A stretch of 53,492 nt of DNA from Candidatus Peribacteria bacterium (GCA_031276875.1 JAISMG010000014.1:1-53492); one strand, 5' to 3'; numbered from the stretch's first letter, positions 31,254-41,475 are shown. Notes: generated by a model not told the origin, from the sequence alone. Made by a program: numbers and translations.

Positions 31254-32936
31254 ATGCTTTTTGCACTTTTATCTTGTAAAGTAGGTCGTTTGTCCTCTTC
31301 TCATCAACTCGTCGTCAAAGATGCTGCACGACAACTCTTTGGGAGAATTCTTTCTGCACTCTTTGGCTTCGTTATCACCAAAATTATTGCATCTTACCTC
31401 TGACCTCTCAGATATGGAGATTATGGGACGATTTTTAGATACTTTGCGTGGCGAACTGCTTTGGTAGACTTTGGTATCTACGTCATCGCTGTCAAACAAC
31501 TCGGAGCATTAAAAGAACAAGAAGAAAAAGCTGAAACCTCTACATCTCCAAACTCAGAACACAATCCCTCAAAATCTTCTAATTCTCTGGAATTCTCTGA
31601 AAAAATTCTCTGAAATTCTTCCTCGAAATACTCCTCCCCCCTCGCTAGCACCTACCATAAATTCGTTGGAACGAGAATGGTGATGATTGTCCTGATTTAT
31701 ACGCTCGCTATCATCACGGCATATCTTATTCCTGCCTATACGGACAATCAATTTATCGTTCGAGGACTGCCTTTTGCAATGCTCTATTCTGCTAGTAATA
31801 TGTTTGTGGGTATTCAGCAGTTGCCTCTTCAGCTGTTTTGGAAAATGAAGAAATTAAGCTGGTCGCTCATCATTGCAAGGTTTTCTCAATTGGCAGTCCT
31901 GCTTCCGACCGTGTATCTGCTTTTTAGAACAGTTGATTTTGAAAGCAAGGAACCCGCAAGCTGGGTAATGATTAGTGCATTTTGTATGGTGGTATTTTCT
32001 GTGGTTGCAAGCTCGCTGGGACAAAATGTGGAAATCCACCATAGAAGCAAACGCTTGCTTCCTTTCAAGATTGATATTGATTTTTCGTTTATCAAGAACC
32101 TGTTTAAAAAGAACCGACAATATGGATTTTCGTATTTTTTTAGTAGTTTTCATACCTTGATTGTGTTGATGTTTCTCGGGCGGTTTTTCCCGACTTCGGA
32201 AGGCTTTAAGTATGTGGGATTTTGGGCGTTGGCTCTGTCGTTGATTGAGATTTTGTTGATTGTGCCTTCGTCGCTGGGAAATTCTCTGCTCCACAAAATC
32301 CCCAATTACAGCACCGAACACAAAAGAAAAAGCTTTGGAAATCTGCTGACAATGATTGCGGGAATTGGTATACGAATTGCAATGAATTTTTTCGTATTTG
32401 ACCAAGAGATTATCAAGCTGGTTTCCAGTCAGGAATTTGTAGGTTCACGGGCACATTTCTCCCAACGAGGAGCCAATCAGATTTTACCCTTTTTATGAAT
32501 AGTGTTGGTACTGAGTTTTATTAAGCAGGTGTATAATTACCTGTTCGTTGCGGTAGATGAACAAAATGTACTGTTTAAAAATAATGTGATTGGAGTGGTG
32601 CTGGGAGTGCTATTGGGATTGCGGGTTATTCCGAGATGGAATTTGCTGGGCGGAGTGATTACGCAGATTTTTATTGAACTAGTATATACCTTTGGAGCGA
32701 TAGGGATTGCTCATCATCGCAAACTTACTCCTTTACTCCCCCAAAAACCTTTGTGGCACGTGATACTGGTACTCTTGATAGCTGGTTTATTGGGAATGGG
32801 GATAAGAAGCATTTTAACTTATCACGAAATCAGTCTGATTGGCTTTTTGGCAGTAGGTCTGCTCTTTAATGGAGCGATTACCCTTGCTTTACTTTCTCCT
32901 ATGAAAAAAATTGCAAAAGGATTAACCCTTGATTAA
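31254..32936 (+). CDS. Polysaccharide flippase (Wzx/MurJ-like, MVF superfamily)
   Basis: 560 residues with 12 or more hydrophobic segments. The N-terminal motif GFVITKIIASYLGPLRYGDY is the family hallmark, with its LGP Gly encoded by TGA; two further TGA codons are read as Gly (EKILGNSSS, PFLGIVLVL). An unusual hydrophilic Glu/Ser/Asn-rich insertion (about residues 85-135) interrupts the first membrane segments. It probably flips lipid-linked sugars across the membrane for surface polysaccharide. No glycosyltransferases are next to it. Confidence 0.85.
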
Positions 32937-32937
32937 G

Positions 32938-32961
32938 GTAATCATTGGTTAAAATGATTAC
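32938..32961. terminator. Hairpin between convergent flippase gene and greA
   Basis: GTAATCATT and AATGATTAC form a perfect 9-bp stem with loop GGTTAA. Its place between two converging genes fits a bidirectional terminator, but there is no clear T-run on either side. Confidence 0.4.
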
Positions 32962-32988
32962 AAAATGCTTAAAAAAGCTGAGTACTCG

Positions 32989-33480
32989 TTATTTTACTTC
33001 CAAAATTTTCACATCTTTTCTGGTTGTTGCAAGTCTCATTTTGGCAATATCTCCAGCAGATTTCCCTCTGATAGCTTGTCCAACAGGAGAGTCAAATGAA
33101 ATAAAAGTATCGCTTTCTTTGATATTTACTTCTCCGCTTCCCACAATGGTTACTTCATACGGTTTATCATTTTCAATCTGCAAGAGAACTTTAGAACCAA
33201 ATTCTACCACTTTCCCTGTGGTGGTTTGTTGCTGTTCTCCTTGCTTTTCTTCTACAATTTCAACATCCTCAATCAATTCTTCAATTTGTTTCATTCTGGA
33301 ATTGATAAGGTCTTTTTCTTCTAACGCTGCTTTGTAGTCAAAATTTTCGGAAAGGTCTCCCATTTCTTTGGATTCTGCGAGCGTTTTGAGGACTTCAGGT
33401 AATTTTACCTGTTTGAGCTCTTTGAGTTCGTTCACTAATTTTTCGTATCCTTCTCTACTGAGGAATTTTTTTTGTGCCAT
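32989..33480 (-). CDS. greA: Transcription elongation factor GreA
   Basis: 163 residues from ATG 33480 (MAQKKFLSREGYEKLVNEL). The N-terminal coiled-coil carries the acidic tip motif GDLSENFDYKAALEEKDLI, which enters the RNA polymerase secondary channel to stimulate transcript cleavage. The C-terminal domain contains FDSPVGQAIRGKSAGDIAKM. A TATGTA box (33489-33494) sits 8 nt before the start. It has no TGA codons. Confidence 0.96.
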   Translation of the reverse strand: MAQKKFLSREGYEKLVNELKELKQVKLPEVLKTLAESKEMGDLSENFDYKAALEEKDLINSRMKQIEELIEDVEIVEEKQGEQQQTTTGKVVEFGSKVLLQIENDKPYEVTIVGSGEVNIKESDTFISFDSPVGQAIRGKSAGDIAKMRLATTRKDVKILEVK

Positions 33481-33505
33481 CGGAATAATACATAAATAAA
33501 TAAAA

Positions 33506-33862
33506 TTATTTGAAAAGTTTTTTCCATCCAAATACTCCCAAAATATTTCTTTTCCATTTGTCAAAGGCGTGCGTAATCAAATCTGTTGCTACTTTAAAGC
33601 CTTGATGACTAGCAGTCACAAACTTTTCTCCATCAGCTGTGAAGACAAAGTCAGCTTCATATTTCCCTTGTCTATTTTTGGTAATGGTGTATTCTATCGC
33701 CACCTTTGCGTCGGGATTTCTGGAGTAAATTTTTTTGAGGAGTGTTTGACATTTATTTTGGAGCTGGTATTGCACCAGCTTTTTGATGTCTGCTTGCATC
33801 ACATCTGAGACATCAACAAATCTTTCTTTGAGTTCGGCAACCGTAAGGAGTGGTGTAGTCAT
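33506..33862 (-). CDS. Ribosome hibernation factor-like protein
   Basis: 118 residues. The middle contains a two-strand pattern (VAIEYTITKNRQGKYEADFVF) followed by a helix (GFKVATDLITHAFDKWKRNI), the layout of the HPF/YfiA (sigma-54 modulation) fold. The motif match is loose, so the call is tentative. It lies 25 bp before greA on the same strand and may be cotranscribed with it. Confidence 0.5.
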   Translation of the reverse strand: MTTPLLTVAELKERFVDVSDVMQADIKKLVQYQLQNKCQTLLKKIYSRNPDAKVAIEYTITKNRQGKYEADFVFTADGEKFVTASHQGFKVATDLITHAFDKWKRNILGVFGWKKLFK

Positions 33863-33974
33863 ATGAAGGAGAAAAAAAATAAAAATCCATTATGAATAGA
33901 TACAGAAACGTTTTGAAAAAGCAATGCTTTTTTATGGGAAAATTTTTCCCACTTTTTGTATCTTTTTTGCTACC

Positions 33975-34241
33975 TTATTTTCCAATCTTTTTTCCTCATA
34001 GATAAAACCCATACTTATCAAACGCATCAAACCATTCAATCCCGCCAATAACTTTAAACGTCTTCGCGTCTGCTCCCGTGATGAGGGCTGCATTTGCATA
34101 TACGTGCGATTTGTCTCTGCTGTAGTCCGTTTGTCCGTATATGTAGCTTCTTCATAGAGTTTGAAAGCTGGCTTTGTCTACGTTGGGTAGAGGGAGATAA
34201 TGTCGATAAATGCGATAGTTGTCTAAGATTACTTTACAAAA
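33975..34241 (-). pseudogene. DKNYY-family gene fragment, copy 1
   Basis: An open frame without a start, about 88 codons after a TAG. It includes SYIYGQTDYSRDKSHVY, ITGADAKTFKVIGG and the ending FDAFDKYGFYLGGKKIGK, with two TGA as Gly. The D-K-x-x-VY-x-x-G-x-x-I-x-GAD-x-x-TFKV pattern is typical of DKNYY repeat proteins. Its last 48 nt recur at 35127-35174. Confidence 0.55.
33988..34035. repeat. 48-bp direct repeat, copy 1
   Basis: Two mismatches to 35127-35174. It covers the 3' end of the DKNYY-family fragment. Confidence 0.85.
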
Positions 34242-34332
34242 CTAAGAAAGAGAGAAAATTTTGAATATCAATGGAAACAAATTGTTTCCAACAAAATTGA
34301 AGATGGGACCAGATAAATAAAAACAACAAGTA

Positions 34333-35013
34333 TTATCTTGGTCAAAAATTTCAATATTCTGTTAATGCCTGATACCTAATAAGTTCTCCTTTGTCTTTTG
34401 GAAAATTTATAATAAAAGCTTGTGATTGTCCTATTGCTAAAACTGTTCAATAAGGAATTATTGTAAGTTTATTGTTTTTGAAAAATGTAGTGATACTTTT
34501 TTGTAATTTGTTGATAGTTTCTCCATTATTAGCTGTCATTACCCATTTATTATTTATTTGTTCCCAATTTCATGGTACTACAATAGCAATTTCTGTATGA
34601 GTATCAAAATCAATATTTTCTTTATTTTGTATTAATAATTTTTCAAGGTTATTACACTGTCAAGATAATGATATGGGAGGATAATGACTCATTAAGGCGA
34701 TAATGTTTCCATTTTTATTTTTTGTAATTATGGATACTGCATTACATCCTCATAATCCATAAGTATATATGGTATTAATTTCAGGATTTTTCTCAAGGTC
34801 TATTAATTTTTCTTGTCGCATATTTAGTTCAACAATCTCTTTACTTCCATTTTTAACGGCACTTATTAACTGTTTTTCTGGTATTAAGTGTTTTTCTGGT
34901 GGTTCTGAAAATAAATCATATATATATTGATTATTTTTAGAATTATCTATAGGAGCATTTGAAATTTCCTTTCAATTGTTGGGAAAATCTTCGGAGGTAG
35001 AAGTGAGTATCAT
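34333..35013 (-). CDS. Hypothetical protein hidden by seven TGA codons
   Basis: 226 residues from ATG 35013 to TAA 34333, with seven TGA as Gly (for example TYGLGGCNAVSIITK, SLSGQCNN, VVPGNWEQ, PYGTVLA). The central GLGGCNAVSIITKNKNGNI is followed by ALMSHYPP. The Gly-rich strand, Cys and later His loosely recall CheD/CNF1-type deamidase folds, but this is weak. The upstream codons (LYLFIIIT) are hydrophobic but lack a start, so a signal peptide cannot be confirmed. The gene is flanked by duplicated fragments of a DKNYY-family gene. Confidence 0.65.
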
Positions 35014-35113
35014 AGTGATAATAATGAATAAATAAAGCTATAGTAATAATAACTATTTTTTATAAAAAAGCAAAAAAATCTTATCGAAAGGATTGAGTGA
35101 TTTTTTTATTCCA

Positions 35114-35177
35114 TTATTCCTCTAGTTTTTTTCCTCACAGATAAAACCCATACTTATCAAATGCATCAAACCATTAT
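35114..35177 (-). pseudogene. DKNYY-family gene fragment, copy 2
   Basis: Only the last 21 codons remain: WFDAFDKYGFYLGGKKLEE then TAA. The sequence nearly matches the end of the fragment at 33975. It lies between the Xer-type recombinase gene and the hidden hypothetical gene. Confidence 0.55.
35127..35174. repeat. 48-bp direct repeat, copy 2
   Basis: Partner of 33988-34035, 1.1 kb away and in the same orientation. Confidence 0.85.
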
Positions 35178-35223
35178 AATCCGATGCCAAGCACCATCGA
35201 GAAAAAAAGTCAGAGTGGTTTCA

Positions 35224-36261
35224 TTATAAGATATTTTCATATAAAGAGAGATTGTCTTCGGGCTCGTCCAGTAATTGGTGGACTTGCTGCAAATATTTAT
35301 CATCTACGTGCGTGTAAATTTGGGTAGTCATTATGGACGAATGCCCCAATAATACTTGTACTGACCTAATATCTGCTCATTTTTTCAAAAGCGACGTGGC
35401 AAAACTATGTCTCAAGGTATGAGGTGTCACTTTTTTGGTAATACCGACTAAATTTGCATACTGTTTTACGAGGATTTCGACGCTGTTTCTACTAAGTGCG
35501 TTTCCATAACTATTGGCAGAGAGAGAAATAAACAGTACGTCTGAATTGTCTCCTCTCGCCAAAAGATAGTGTTTCAGTTTGTCTCTCGCCTGCGTCGTCA
35601 TAAATACCGACCTCAATTTTTTTCCTTTCCCAATAATGGAAAATTGCTTTTCAGAGAGAAGGATATCTGATTTTTTCAAAGAAATCAATTCCGACACACG
35701 CAATCCTGTTCCGTAAAGCACATACAAGATTGCTTGGTCTCTCAGAATTTTCAAAGGGTTTTTCTCAAAAAGGGTGGGAGCATTCAGCATTTTTTCTATT
35801 TCTTCGGCAGAAAGATAAAAAAGCTGACGAGGAGGAATTTTGGCTAAATCGAGTTTATCGGGAGTGATGATTTCGACGTCATTTCTCAGCAAAAATTTAA
35901 AAAACGACCTCAAGCCTACGATGTGATAATTGATGGTTTTGGGACTGAGTCCTTGTTTGGTGAGTACAATTCTAAAATCCTGAATATGAATGCTTTTGAC
36001 TTGGTCTGCCTCAATATCTTGCATATACGTAATAAATCTGTTAATTCGTAAGGTGTAGTTTTCGATGGTTTTTGGGGAAGCATTTTTGGTATATTGGAGA
36101 TAATTTACAAACCTCTCCAAATGGGTACTCAAACGATTGAAATCAGGTGCATTATGAGGAGTAGATACCGTTTTGTTGGTAGATGAAATCTTGAAGCCCT
36201 TGTCTATCTTCTGCGGTGGTTGTGGTGGTTGATGGTGGGGAAAGTTCTTGAAATTCGCCAT
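35224..36261 (-). CDS. Tyrosine recombinase, XerC/XerD-like
   Basis: 345 residues. An N-terminal SAM-like core-binding domain ([20 protein letters not shown]) precedes the catalytic domain with R188 (GTGLRVSEL), a Lys in the GKGKK turn, H281-x-x-R284 (HTLRH), H307 (LLGHSS) and nucleophile Y316 (QIYTH). The conserved Gly in LLKKGADIRSVQ is TGA (35377-35379). It probably resolves chromosome dimers; no phage or integron context is visible. The first ATG overlaps the previous gene by 110 nt with a Pro-rich, family-foreign leader; a TTG at about 36132 before STHLERF is a plausible alternative start. Confidence 0.92.
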
Positions 36262-38233
36262 TACGAAGATACTCTTGCATACGAAGTAAAAGGGTAGTAA
36301 TGCGTTCAGTCATTATAGTATAGTCTATACTTAAAGGCATTCCACTTTCAAGCTGATTTTTCATAAATTCTATTTGATACCAAATATATCCCGCATATTT
36401 TGTGAGAATGCTGTCATCTTCCTTTTCTCCCATTTCTAAATACGGTTGATTTTGAGTCGAAAGTTCAGTGAGTTTTTGTATCATTTCTGCAGACGTGAGA
36501 GCAACGGTTGGAGTAATCGGAGGTTCTGGTTCATCAGGAATAAAAGGCTCTATCTCCGTAGTGGAAGGTGTATCAATAGGAGCAGGAGGTTCCACAGCAG
36601 GTTGAGTTGGTGCATCGGGAACTACAGGCGGTGGTGGTGCATTGTGAACAGGTTCTGAAGGAGGTTCTGGTTGTGATGGTGGAGAGGGTTCTTCTGGCAC
36701 ATTAGGAAGCTGTTCAGGTTGCTGTTCTATATTCGTAGGATTGTTAGGTGTAGAAGAGGAAGAAGAAAGTGTAGGAAACATTGTAAAAATCACAAAAACT
36801 AGTACCAATCCTCCTGCAACGGCTACCAACATACGAGGATTTTTGAGTTTTTCTAGCAAAGCCGACATATCCATTTTGGTGGTGAGAGATGTGGAAGCAG
36901 GAGTAGGTGGTGGGGTGAGCGAAGTGTCTACAATATCATCTAATGATAAGGTGGTTTGTTGGGAGGTGGTTTCTGGTTGCGATGAGGTTTCCAAAACTTG
37001 TTCTCCCATAGATGCAGGGAGAGGAACTTCTTCTATTGCCTGGGGAGCAGTTGGTGTAGTGAAATCTGGGATATCCTCAGCTTTTTGTGCTGGTTCTGGA
37101 GAAAATGCTGTTGATTCTGGAGTGATAACCAGAGGAATACTGTTAGTATCTATTCCTTTTTCCAAGAGTTCTTTTTTCTCTTCTTCTTCCAATGCTTTTT
37201 TCATTGGTTCAAAAGGGTTTGGTTCGGAAGGGATTTCTTCTCCGTTAAATTTTGCTACCATTTGGTCTAAATTGAGGACTTTATCATCGCTAGGAGGTTC
37301 AGGTGATTTGGTTTCCAAGCTATCAGAAGAAAGAAAGCTGTTGCCTTCTGCTTTTGCTGTTTGTAAAGCATTTACGGTTTGGTCAAAAGCGTCTTGAGTC
37401 GGTTCATAACTAGAAAGAGGGTCAAGAGAAGGTTGTTGTTCAATGGGTGTTTCTATGGGCGTTTCAGAAAATGGTTCTTGAGGTGGTTCTGGAGATAATT
37501 CAAAAGAAGGTTGTTCAATGGGTGTTTCTGTGGGCGTTTCAGAAAATGGTTCTTGAGGTGATTCTGGAGATAGTTCAAAAGAAGGTTGTTCAATGGGTGT
37601 TTCTGTGGGTGTTTCAGAAAATGGTTCTTGAGGTGGTTCTGGAGAGGTTTCAAGAGAAGGTTGTTCAATGGGTGTTTCTGTGGGCGTTTCAGAAAATGGT
37701 TCTTGAGGTGGTTCTGGAGATAGTTCAAAAGAAGGTTGTTCAATGGGTGTTTCTGTGGGCGTTTCAGAAAATGGTTCTTGAGGTGGTTCTGGAGAGGTTT
37801 CAAGAGAAAGTTCTGAAGATATTTCCGAAGAAAGTGGAGAAATTGGTTCCGTAGGTGTTTCAGCTAAAGATTGAGTAGGCGTTTCATCAGGAGCCACCAC
37901 ATCATCAAATTGTAATGAAAAATTATTAGCAGGTGAAGAAGCTTCAACAGAAACTGGAGAAGTATCAGTATGTTCTGGAGGGGTTTCCAAATCTAACTGA
38001 AAATCATCAGTGGATGAAGTAGTATTTGGAGAAGTATCAGTATTTTCTGAAGGGGTTTCTAAATCTAATTGAAAGTCATCTGAAGAGGAAGTGGAAGCTG
38101 GAGGGATTGTTTCGGTGGGTTCAGAAAGTTGCAAATCAAAAGTATCTTCTGGTGGAGAAGGAGGTTGTGGTGATGTGGGTACTAGTATTGGAGCAATACC
38201 AGTTTGCTGAGTAGAAGTATCATCTGTCGTCAT
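36152..38233 (-). CDS. Pro/Glu/Ser/Thr-rich repeat membrane protein
   Basis: About 693 residues. The long N-terminal region is acidic and low-complexity, with 25-residue tandem repeats built around PEPPQEPFSETPTETPIEQP. One transmembrane helix (MLVAVAGGLVLVFVIFTMF) lies near residue 470, followed by a Pro-rich spacer and a helical C-terminal domain of about 120 residues (LTSAEMIQKLTELSTQNQPY... ERITTLLLRMQEYL). The layout suggests an extended cytoplasmic arm and a small extracytoplasmic domain, or the reverse. No TGA codons occur, in line with its low Gly content. The function is unknown. It overlaps the start of the recombinase gene. Confidence 0.8.
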   Translation of the reverse strand: MTTDDTSTQQTGIAPILVPTSPQPPSPPEDTFDLQLSEPTETIPPASTSSSDDFQLDLETPSENTDTSPNTTSSTDDFQLDLETPPEHTDTSPVSVEASSPANNFSLQFDDVVAPDETPTQSLAETPTEPISPLSSEISSELSLETSPEPPQEPFSETPTETPIEQPSFELSPEPPQEPFSETPTETPIEQPSLETSPEPPQEPFSETPTETPIEQPSFELSPESPQEPFSETPTETPIEQPSFELSPEPPQEPFSETPIETPIEQQPSLDPLSSYEPTQDAFDQTVNALQTAKAEGNSFLSSDSLETKSPEPPSDDKVLNLDQMVAKFNGEEIPSEPNPFEPMKKALEEEEKKELLEKGIDTNSIPLVITPESTAFSPEPAQKAEDIPDFTTPTAPQAIEEVPLPASMGEQVLETSSQPETTSQQTTLSLDDIVDTSLTPPPTPASTSLTTKMDMSALLEKLKNPRMLVAVAGGLVLVFVIFTMFPTLSSSSSTPNNPTNIEQQPEQLPNVPEEPSPPSQPEPPSEPVHNAPPPPVVPDAPTQPAVEPPAPIDTPSTTEIEPFIPDEPEPPITPTVALTSAEMIQKLTELSTQNQPYLEMGEKEDDSILTKYAGYIWYQIEFMKNQLESGMPLSIDYTIMTERITTLLLRMQEYLRNGEFQELSPPSTTTTTAEDRQGLQDFIYQQNGIYSS
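37435..37805. repeat. 75-bp coding tandem repeats
   Basis: About five near-identical units encode the 25-residue motif of the Pro/Glu/Thr-rich protein. The unit length is a multiple of three, so copy number can vary without breaking the frame. Confidence 0.9.
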
Positions 38234-38466
38234 TATCACGTTCTCAAGATAAAATACATCTAATTATATTCATAATGGTAAAAAAAAGCAATTTTTTAGT
38301 GAGTTTTTCCGATAAAAAGTGAAAAATAGTCCAGAAAAACTAAAGACAATCTGCTTTCCTTAAACCACAAAAGGTATTTACCTTTCTTTCAAAATGCAAT
38401 ATCTCTTGCATTTAGCAGACATTTCTATAAAAGGAACATAGCTTTTTATCTTTTATGCTCTTTATA

Positions 38467-39576
38467 ATGACAGAAGAAACTCTTACTACCGCTTATCGCG
38501 GAAACAACACCTTGGGACTTGTAGCACTCATTCTCGCTATTGTGGGACTACTGCTTACTATTTCCATCATTGGAATAATTTTTGGTATTCCTCTGCTTTT
38601 ACTTGCATTTATCCTCGGAATTATCGCTCTATTCAAAAGCCCCAAAGGAAAGGCTCGATGAAGTGTAATTATCTCTGGAGTGGTACTGGGAGGTATTGCG
38701 TACTTTGCAGTAGTGATTGGTCGCATTATCATTCAGCCAACTGTTGGCTTTACAATGTGGATGCAAGATGAAATAAAACATAATCCTACGATGGAAACAG
38801 TATTTAAACAACCATGATTTGAAAGCTTTTTGGAAAACAGAATAAAAACAACAATGAAAATAACCGATTGGGAAAGTATTGTTGCTGAGGGTTCTTTTAA
38901 GGAAAGAGTTACGAACGCTACCACCTATACCTTTACGACATTGAAAGAAGAAATCCCTGCAAGCGTAGATGCTTGGATTGCTCAATACGGACTGCCAGCA
39001 GACATTTCAACGACAGAAAAACCTATCGTAGTTTGACCATTTCCAAACACTTCACGACTTCTCAGAGAAGTTAATGGAGAGTCTGTAAATGGTACCTATG
39101 AATTAACATTTGATAGTACAAATCTGCTTTCTATTACCTTTTGTAATACCATTGGTGGAACGTATCGCCTAGAAAAAAATGCGATTTATGGTGAGTTTGT
39201 ACAAACGGAAATGCTCTGTATGGACGAAGAGAAAAATAGTTTGGAAGCTGCTTTCAAACTCAATGGAGCAAGCTTTTCTATCGCCAGCACTCGTACCGCA
39301 AGAGACAACCTTGAACGTCTCGCTATCACTACACCTGACCAAAATACCTTCCTCTTTGCTCTGAAACAACCAGAACAAAATACTGACACCACAGAATGAA
39401 CCACCCCGCCAACAACTAATTTGGTAGGAAATGATAGAGATGAACACGGATGTATCGGTTCAGCAGGCTACAGTCGAAACGAAGAAGCTCAAGAATGCCA
39501 GAGACCACGAGAACAAGAAACCGCTTCTACTGAAACTAAGACCATTCAAGAAATAGAAGCTTTACTCAACGAATAA
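38467..39576 (+). CDS. Membrane protein with a META (HslJ-like) domain
   Basis: 369 residues, with four TGA as Gly. Two N-terminal hydrophobic segments (LGLVALILAIVGLLLTISII, then LLLAFILGIIALF) and a third (SGVVLGGIAYFAVVIGRIII) are followed by an extracytoplasmic part. That part holds a META domain: GTYELTFDSTNLLSITFCNT with the CN motif, TEMLCMDEEKNSLEAAF and the closing strand NTFLFAL. META domains occur in heat-shock protein HslJ and secreted proteins linked to stress or drug resistance. A TATGCT -10 box (38454-38459) lies 7 nt before this ATG and overlaps the alternative start at 38455. Confidence 0.82.
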
Positions 39577-39605
39577 GCACAAATAAGCTTAAGACAATAC
39601 ATCTC

Positions 39606-40967
39606 TTACTTACCCTTTTTCTGGGATTGAGAACGGGAAGAAGAAGAGGAAGGAGGAGGAAGCATTCAGATTTCTTCCTCTTTTTTTTGTTGTTCTTTGT
39701 GAGAATATTCAAAGATAATAGACACAATCACGGCAATAGGCACCGCCAACACAATTCCCAATACTCCCATAATCACACCACCAAAAAGCAGACACACAAA
39801 CACCAATAACGGATTGAGTCCAAGCGTTTTATTCATCACAAAAGGGATAAGCACATTGCCTTCAAACTGCTGAATAATCGTATACACGATAATGACAGCA
39901 AGCACTCCTCCAAATCAATGATACATCAGTCCAAAAATCACCGCAGGAAACGCTCCTAGGAAAGGCCCCACATAAGGAATAATTTCCAATGCTCCTGCTA
40001 ATAATGCCAAAACACCTTTCTGAGGTAATGAAATATGACAAAGTTCCAAAATCCACAGTCAAAGATAGGTTGTCAGTCCAATAAATACACAGAGCAACAG
40101 CTGAGATTTGAGTCGTGAAGCAATCCCTTCATACACTGCATCAATTTTTTCTCTACTGGTTACTACTCTGCGAAGCAGATATTTCAAGCCATATTTCACT
40201 TCATAATGCGAAAGAGAAAAAAAGATGGAAAGCGTAAAAAGAATAATCATCTTTCCTGCAATAGAGAAAATTCCTCCAAAAATATTAACGGTATATTCTC
40301 CAATAGTCTTGAGGTACGTACTGGTAAGATTGACGACTTGTCCAAGATTATCAGAAATAGTCTGTATCAGAGAAAGGGAAGAAGAAGTCTGAATATATGC
40401 CAAAATATCATCGTGAAAAAAAGTCGGAATTCGACTACTCGTTCTAATATATCCTTCTATACCTTGAGTTAAAATAGCAGTCTGTATGCCTTGTACCGAC
40501 GTCATAATGGATTGTAAAATTTGCGTTCCTCGACTAAGAAAAAACGGCACCATAATGATAAATCCAGAAAAGAGAAAAAGCAATAATAGCAGATATGCAA
40601 TTGCAATTCCCACCCCCCTATTATGCGTTAATCTCCACCGAAAGCTCACCACTCCTTCCATCGCCAAAGAAATAATCAACGCTGCCAGCAACAGAAACAC
40701 ATACGACATACTCGTATACAGAAAATATCCCAAAGCTACTGCCAATAAACCCCATATCCAAAAAAGAGCAATCTGACGCACTGACCACGTTTCTCCAGAT
40801 TTGGAAGCAACAATATGCAGAGGTAGTTCCTTTTTTTCTTTGTGGGGTTTGGGAAAGGTGAAATTCCAGAGCTTGAGTCATCGTGCCTTGAGAGAAGCAA
40901 ATTGTTCACGTCAACGTTGCTGAAGTTGTGCAATAGAACGCTTAAAACGGTTTATTTTTTGGAGCAT
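39606..40967 (-). CDS. AI-2E family transporter (PerM-like)
   Basis: 453 residues, with five TGA as Gly. A basic cytoplasmic N-terminus of about 60 residues is followed by about eight hydrophobic segments. The family core LEIIPYVGPFLGAFPAVIFG comes after the first TGA-joined segment, then GGVLAVIIVYTIIQQFEGNV and NKTLGLNPLLVFVCLLFGG. Members were named for autoinducer-2 export but many are ion or small-molecule exporters of unknown substrate. The start overlaps the end of rnpA by 16 nt, suggesting cotranscription. Confidence 0.9.
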
Positions 40968-41338
40968 AGGAAAGATTGGAAAGAAGTAAAAGCGGAAAGA
41001 AAAGCCTGCTGAACTAAACGTGTCAGATTTTTTTCTTTGTTTTGGACTAATGTTTGGAGGTACGTAAGGTTATTTTTGTCGAGTACGATAAAGATTTTAT
41101 AAAACTGATGATGAATTGCAAGGTGTGGAGCGTTTTGTTGACGAAGCGTATTCATCACCATTCTTTTCAAGAGATTTCTTTTGGTAGCGTGTTTGGAAAG
41201 TTTGATAGTAATATGGCAAGAAAACTGATGAAAAGGACGATTGGAATATTGGGGATAATAAAAAAATCCAAATCCTCCTTTGACGAAGTAGTTTCTCTTT
41301 TTGGTCAAATAACGAACATCTCTAGACCTCAAACGCAA
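40952..41338 (-). CDS. rnpA: Ribonuclease P protein component
   Basis: About 128 residues from the TTG at 41336-41338 (LRLRSRDVRYLTKKRNYF); the open frame reaches upstream to 41425 without an ATG. The conserved RNA-binding motif is SKHATKRNLLKRMVMNTLR (R-N-x-x-KR), and the beta strands FGFFYYP and FKIFIVL fit the fold. It assists RNase P RNA in tRNA 5' processing. The usual neighbours rpmH and yidC are absent. Confidence 0.88.
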   Translation of the reverse strand: MRLRSRDVRYLTKKRNYFVKGGFGFFYYPQYSNRPFHQFSCHITIKLSKHATKRNLLKRMVMNTLRQQNAPHLAIHHQFYKIFIVLDKNNLTYLQTLVQNKEKNLTRLVQQAFLSAFTSFQSFLCSKK

Positions 41339-41446
41339 TGACGAAGCAAGCACGAGAAAAGTAAACAAAATAAAATCGTAGAACCTTCTTTTTGATAGGG
41401 AAATGCAACAGATTTTCAAGAGCAAAGCGTCAGAGGAAAATCATCA

Positions 41447-41475
41447 TTCAAAATGCACCACTCATCAGTAAGATA
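41447..41475. repeat. Shared upstream element, copy 1
   Basis: GCACCACTCATCAGTAAGAT here and at about 50820 is part of a 21-bp identical core with similar flanks (GGAAAAT...ATTCAAAA). Both copies lie upstream of minus-strand genes (rnpA and the 734-residue protein gene), in the same orientation. Confidence 0.65.

Noticed and set aside
31269-31751. Minus-strand open frames across the start of the flippase gene
   Set aside because: Compositionally odd (Arg/Asp/Ser-rich) shadows of the plus-strand flippase, which has clear family motifs.
33937-33953. Hairpin GGGAAAA/TTTTCCC as a terminator
   Set aside because: No plus-strand gene upstream needs it, and on the minus strand it lacks a T-run; probably chance in AT-rich DNA.
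37447-37854. Plus-strand repeat frame rich in Val, Phe and Leu
   Set aside because: It is the complement of the tandem repeats of the Pro/Glu/Thr-rich protein, whose minus-strand frame is far longer and continuous.
41447-41475. Hammerhead ribozyme core (CTGATGA on the minus strand) here and at 50818
   Set aside because: The matching GAAA strand and three helices cannot be formed from the flanks.
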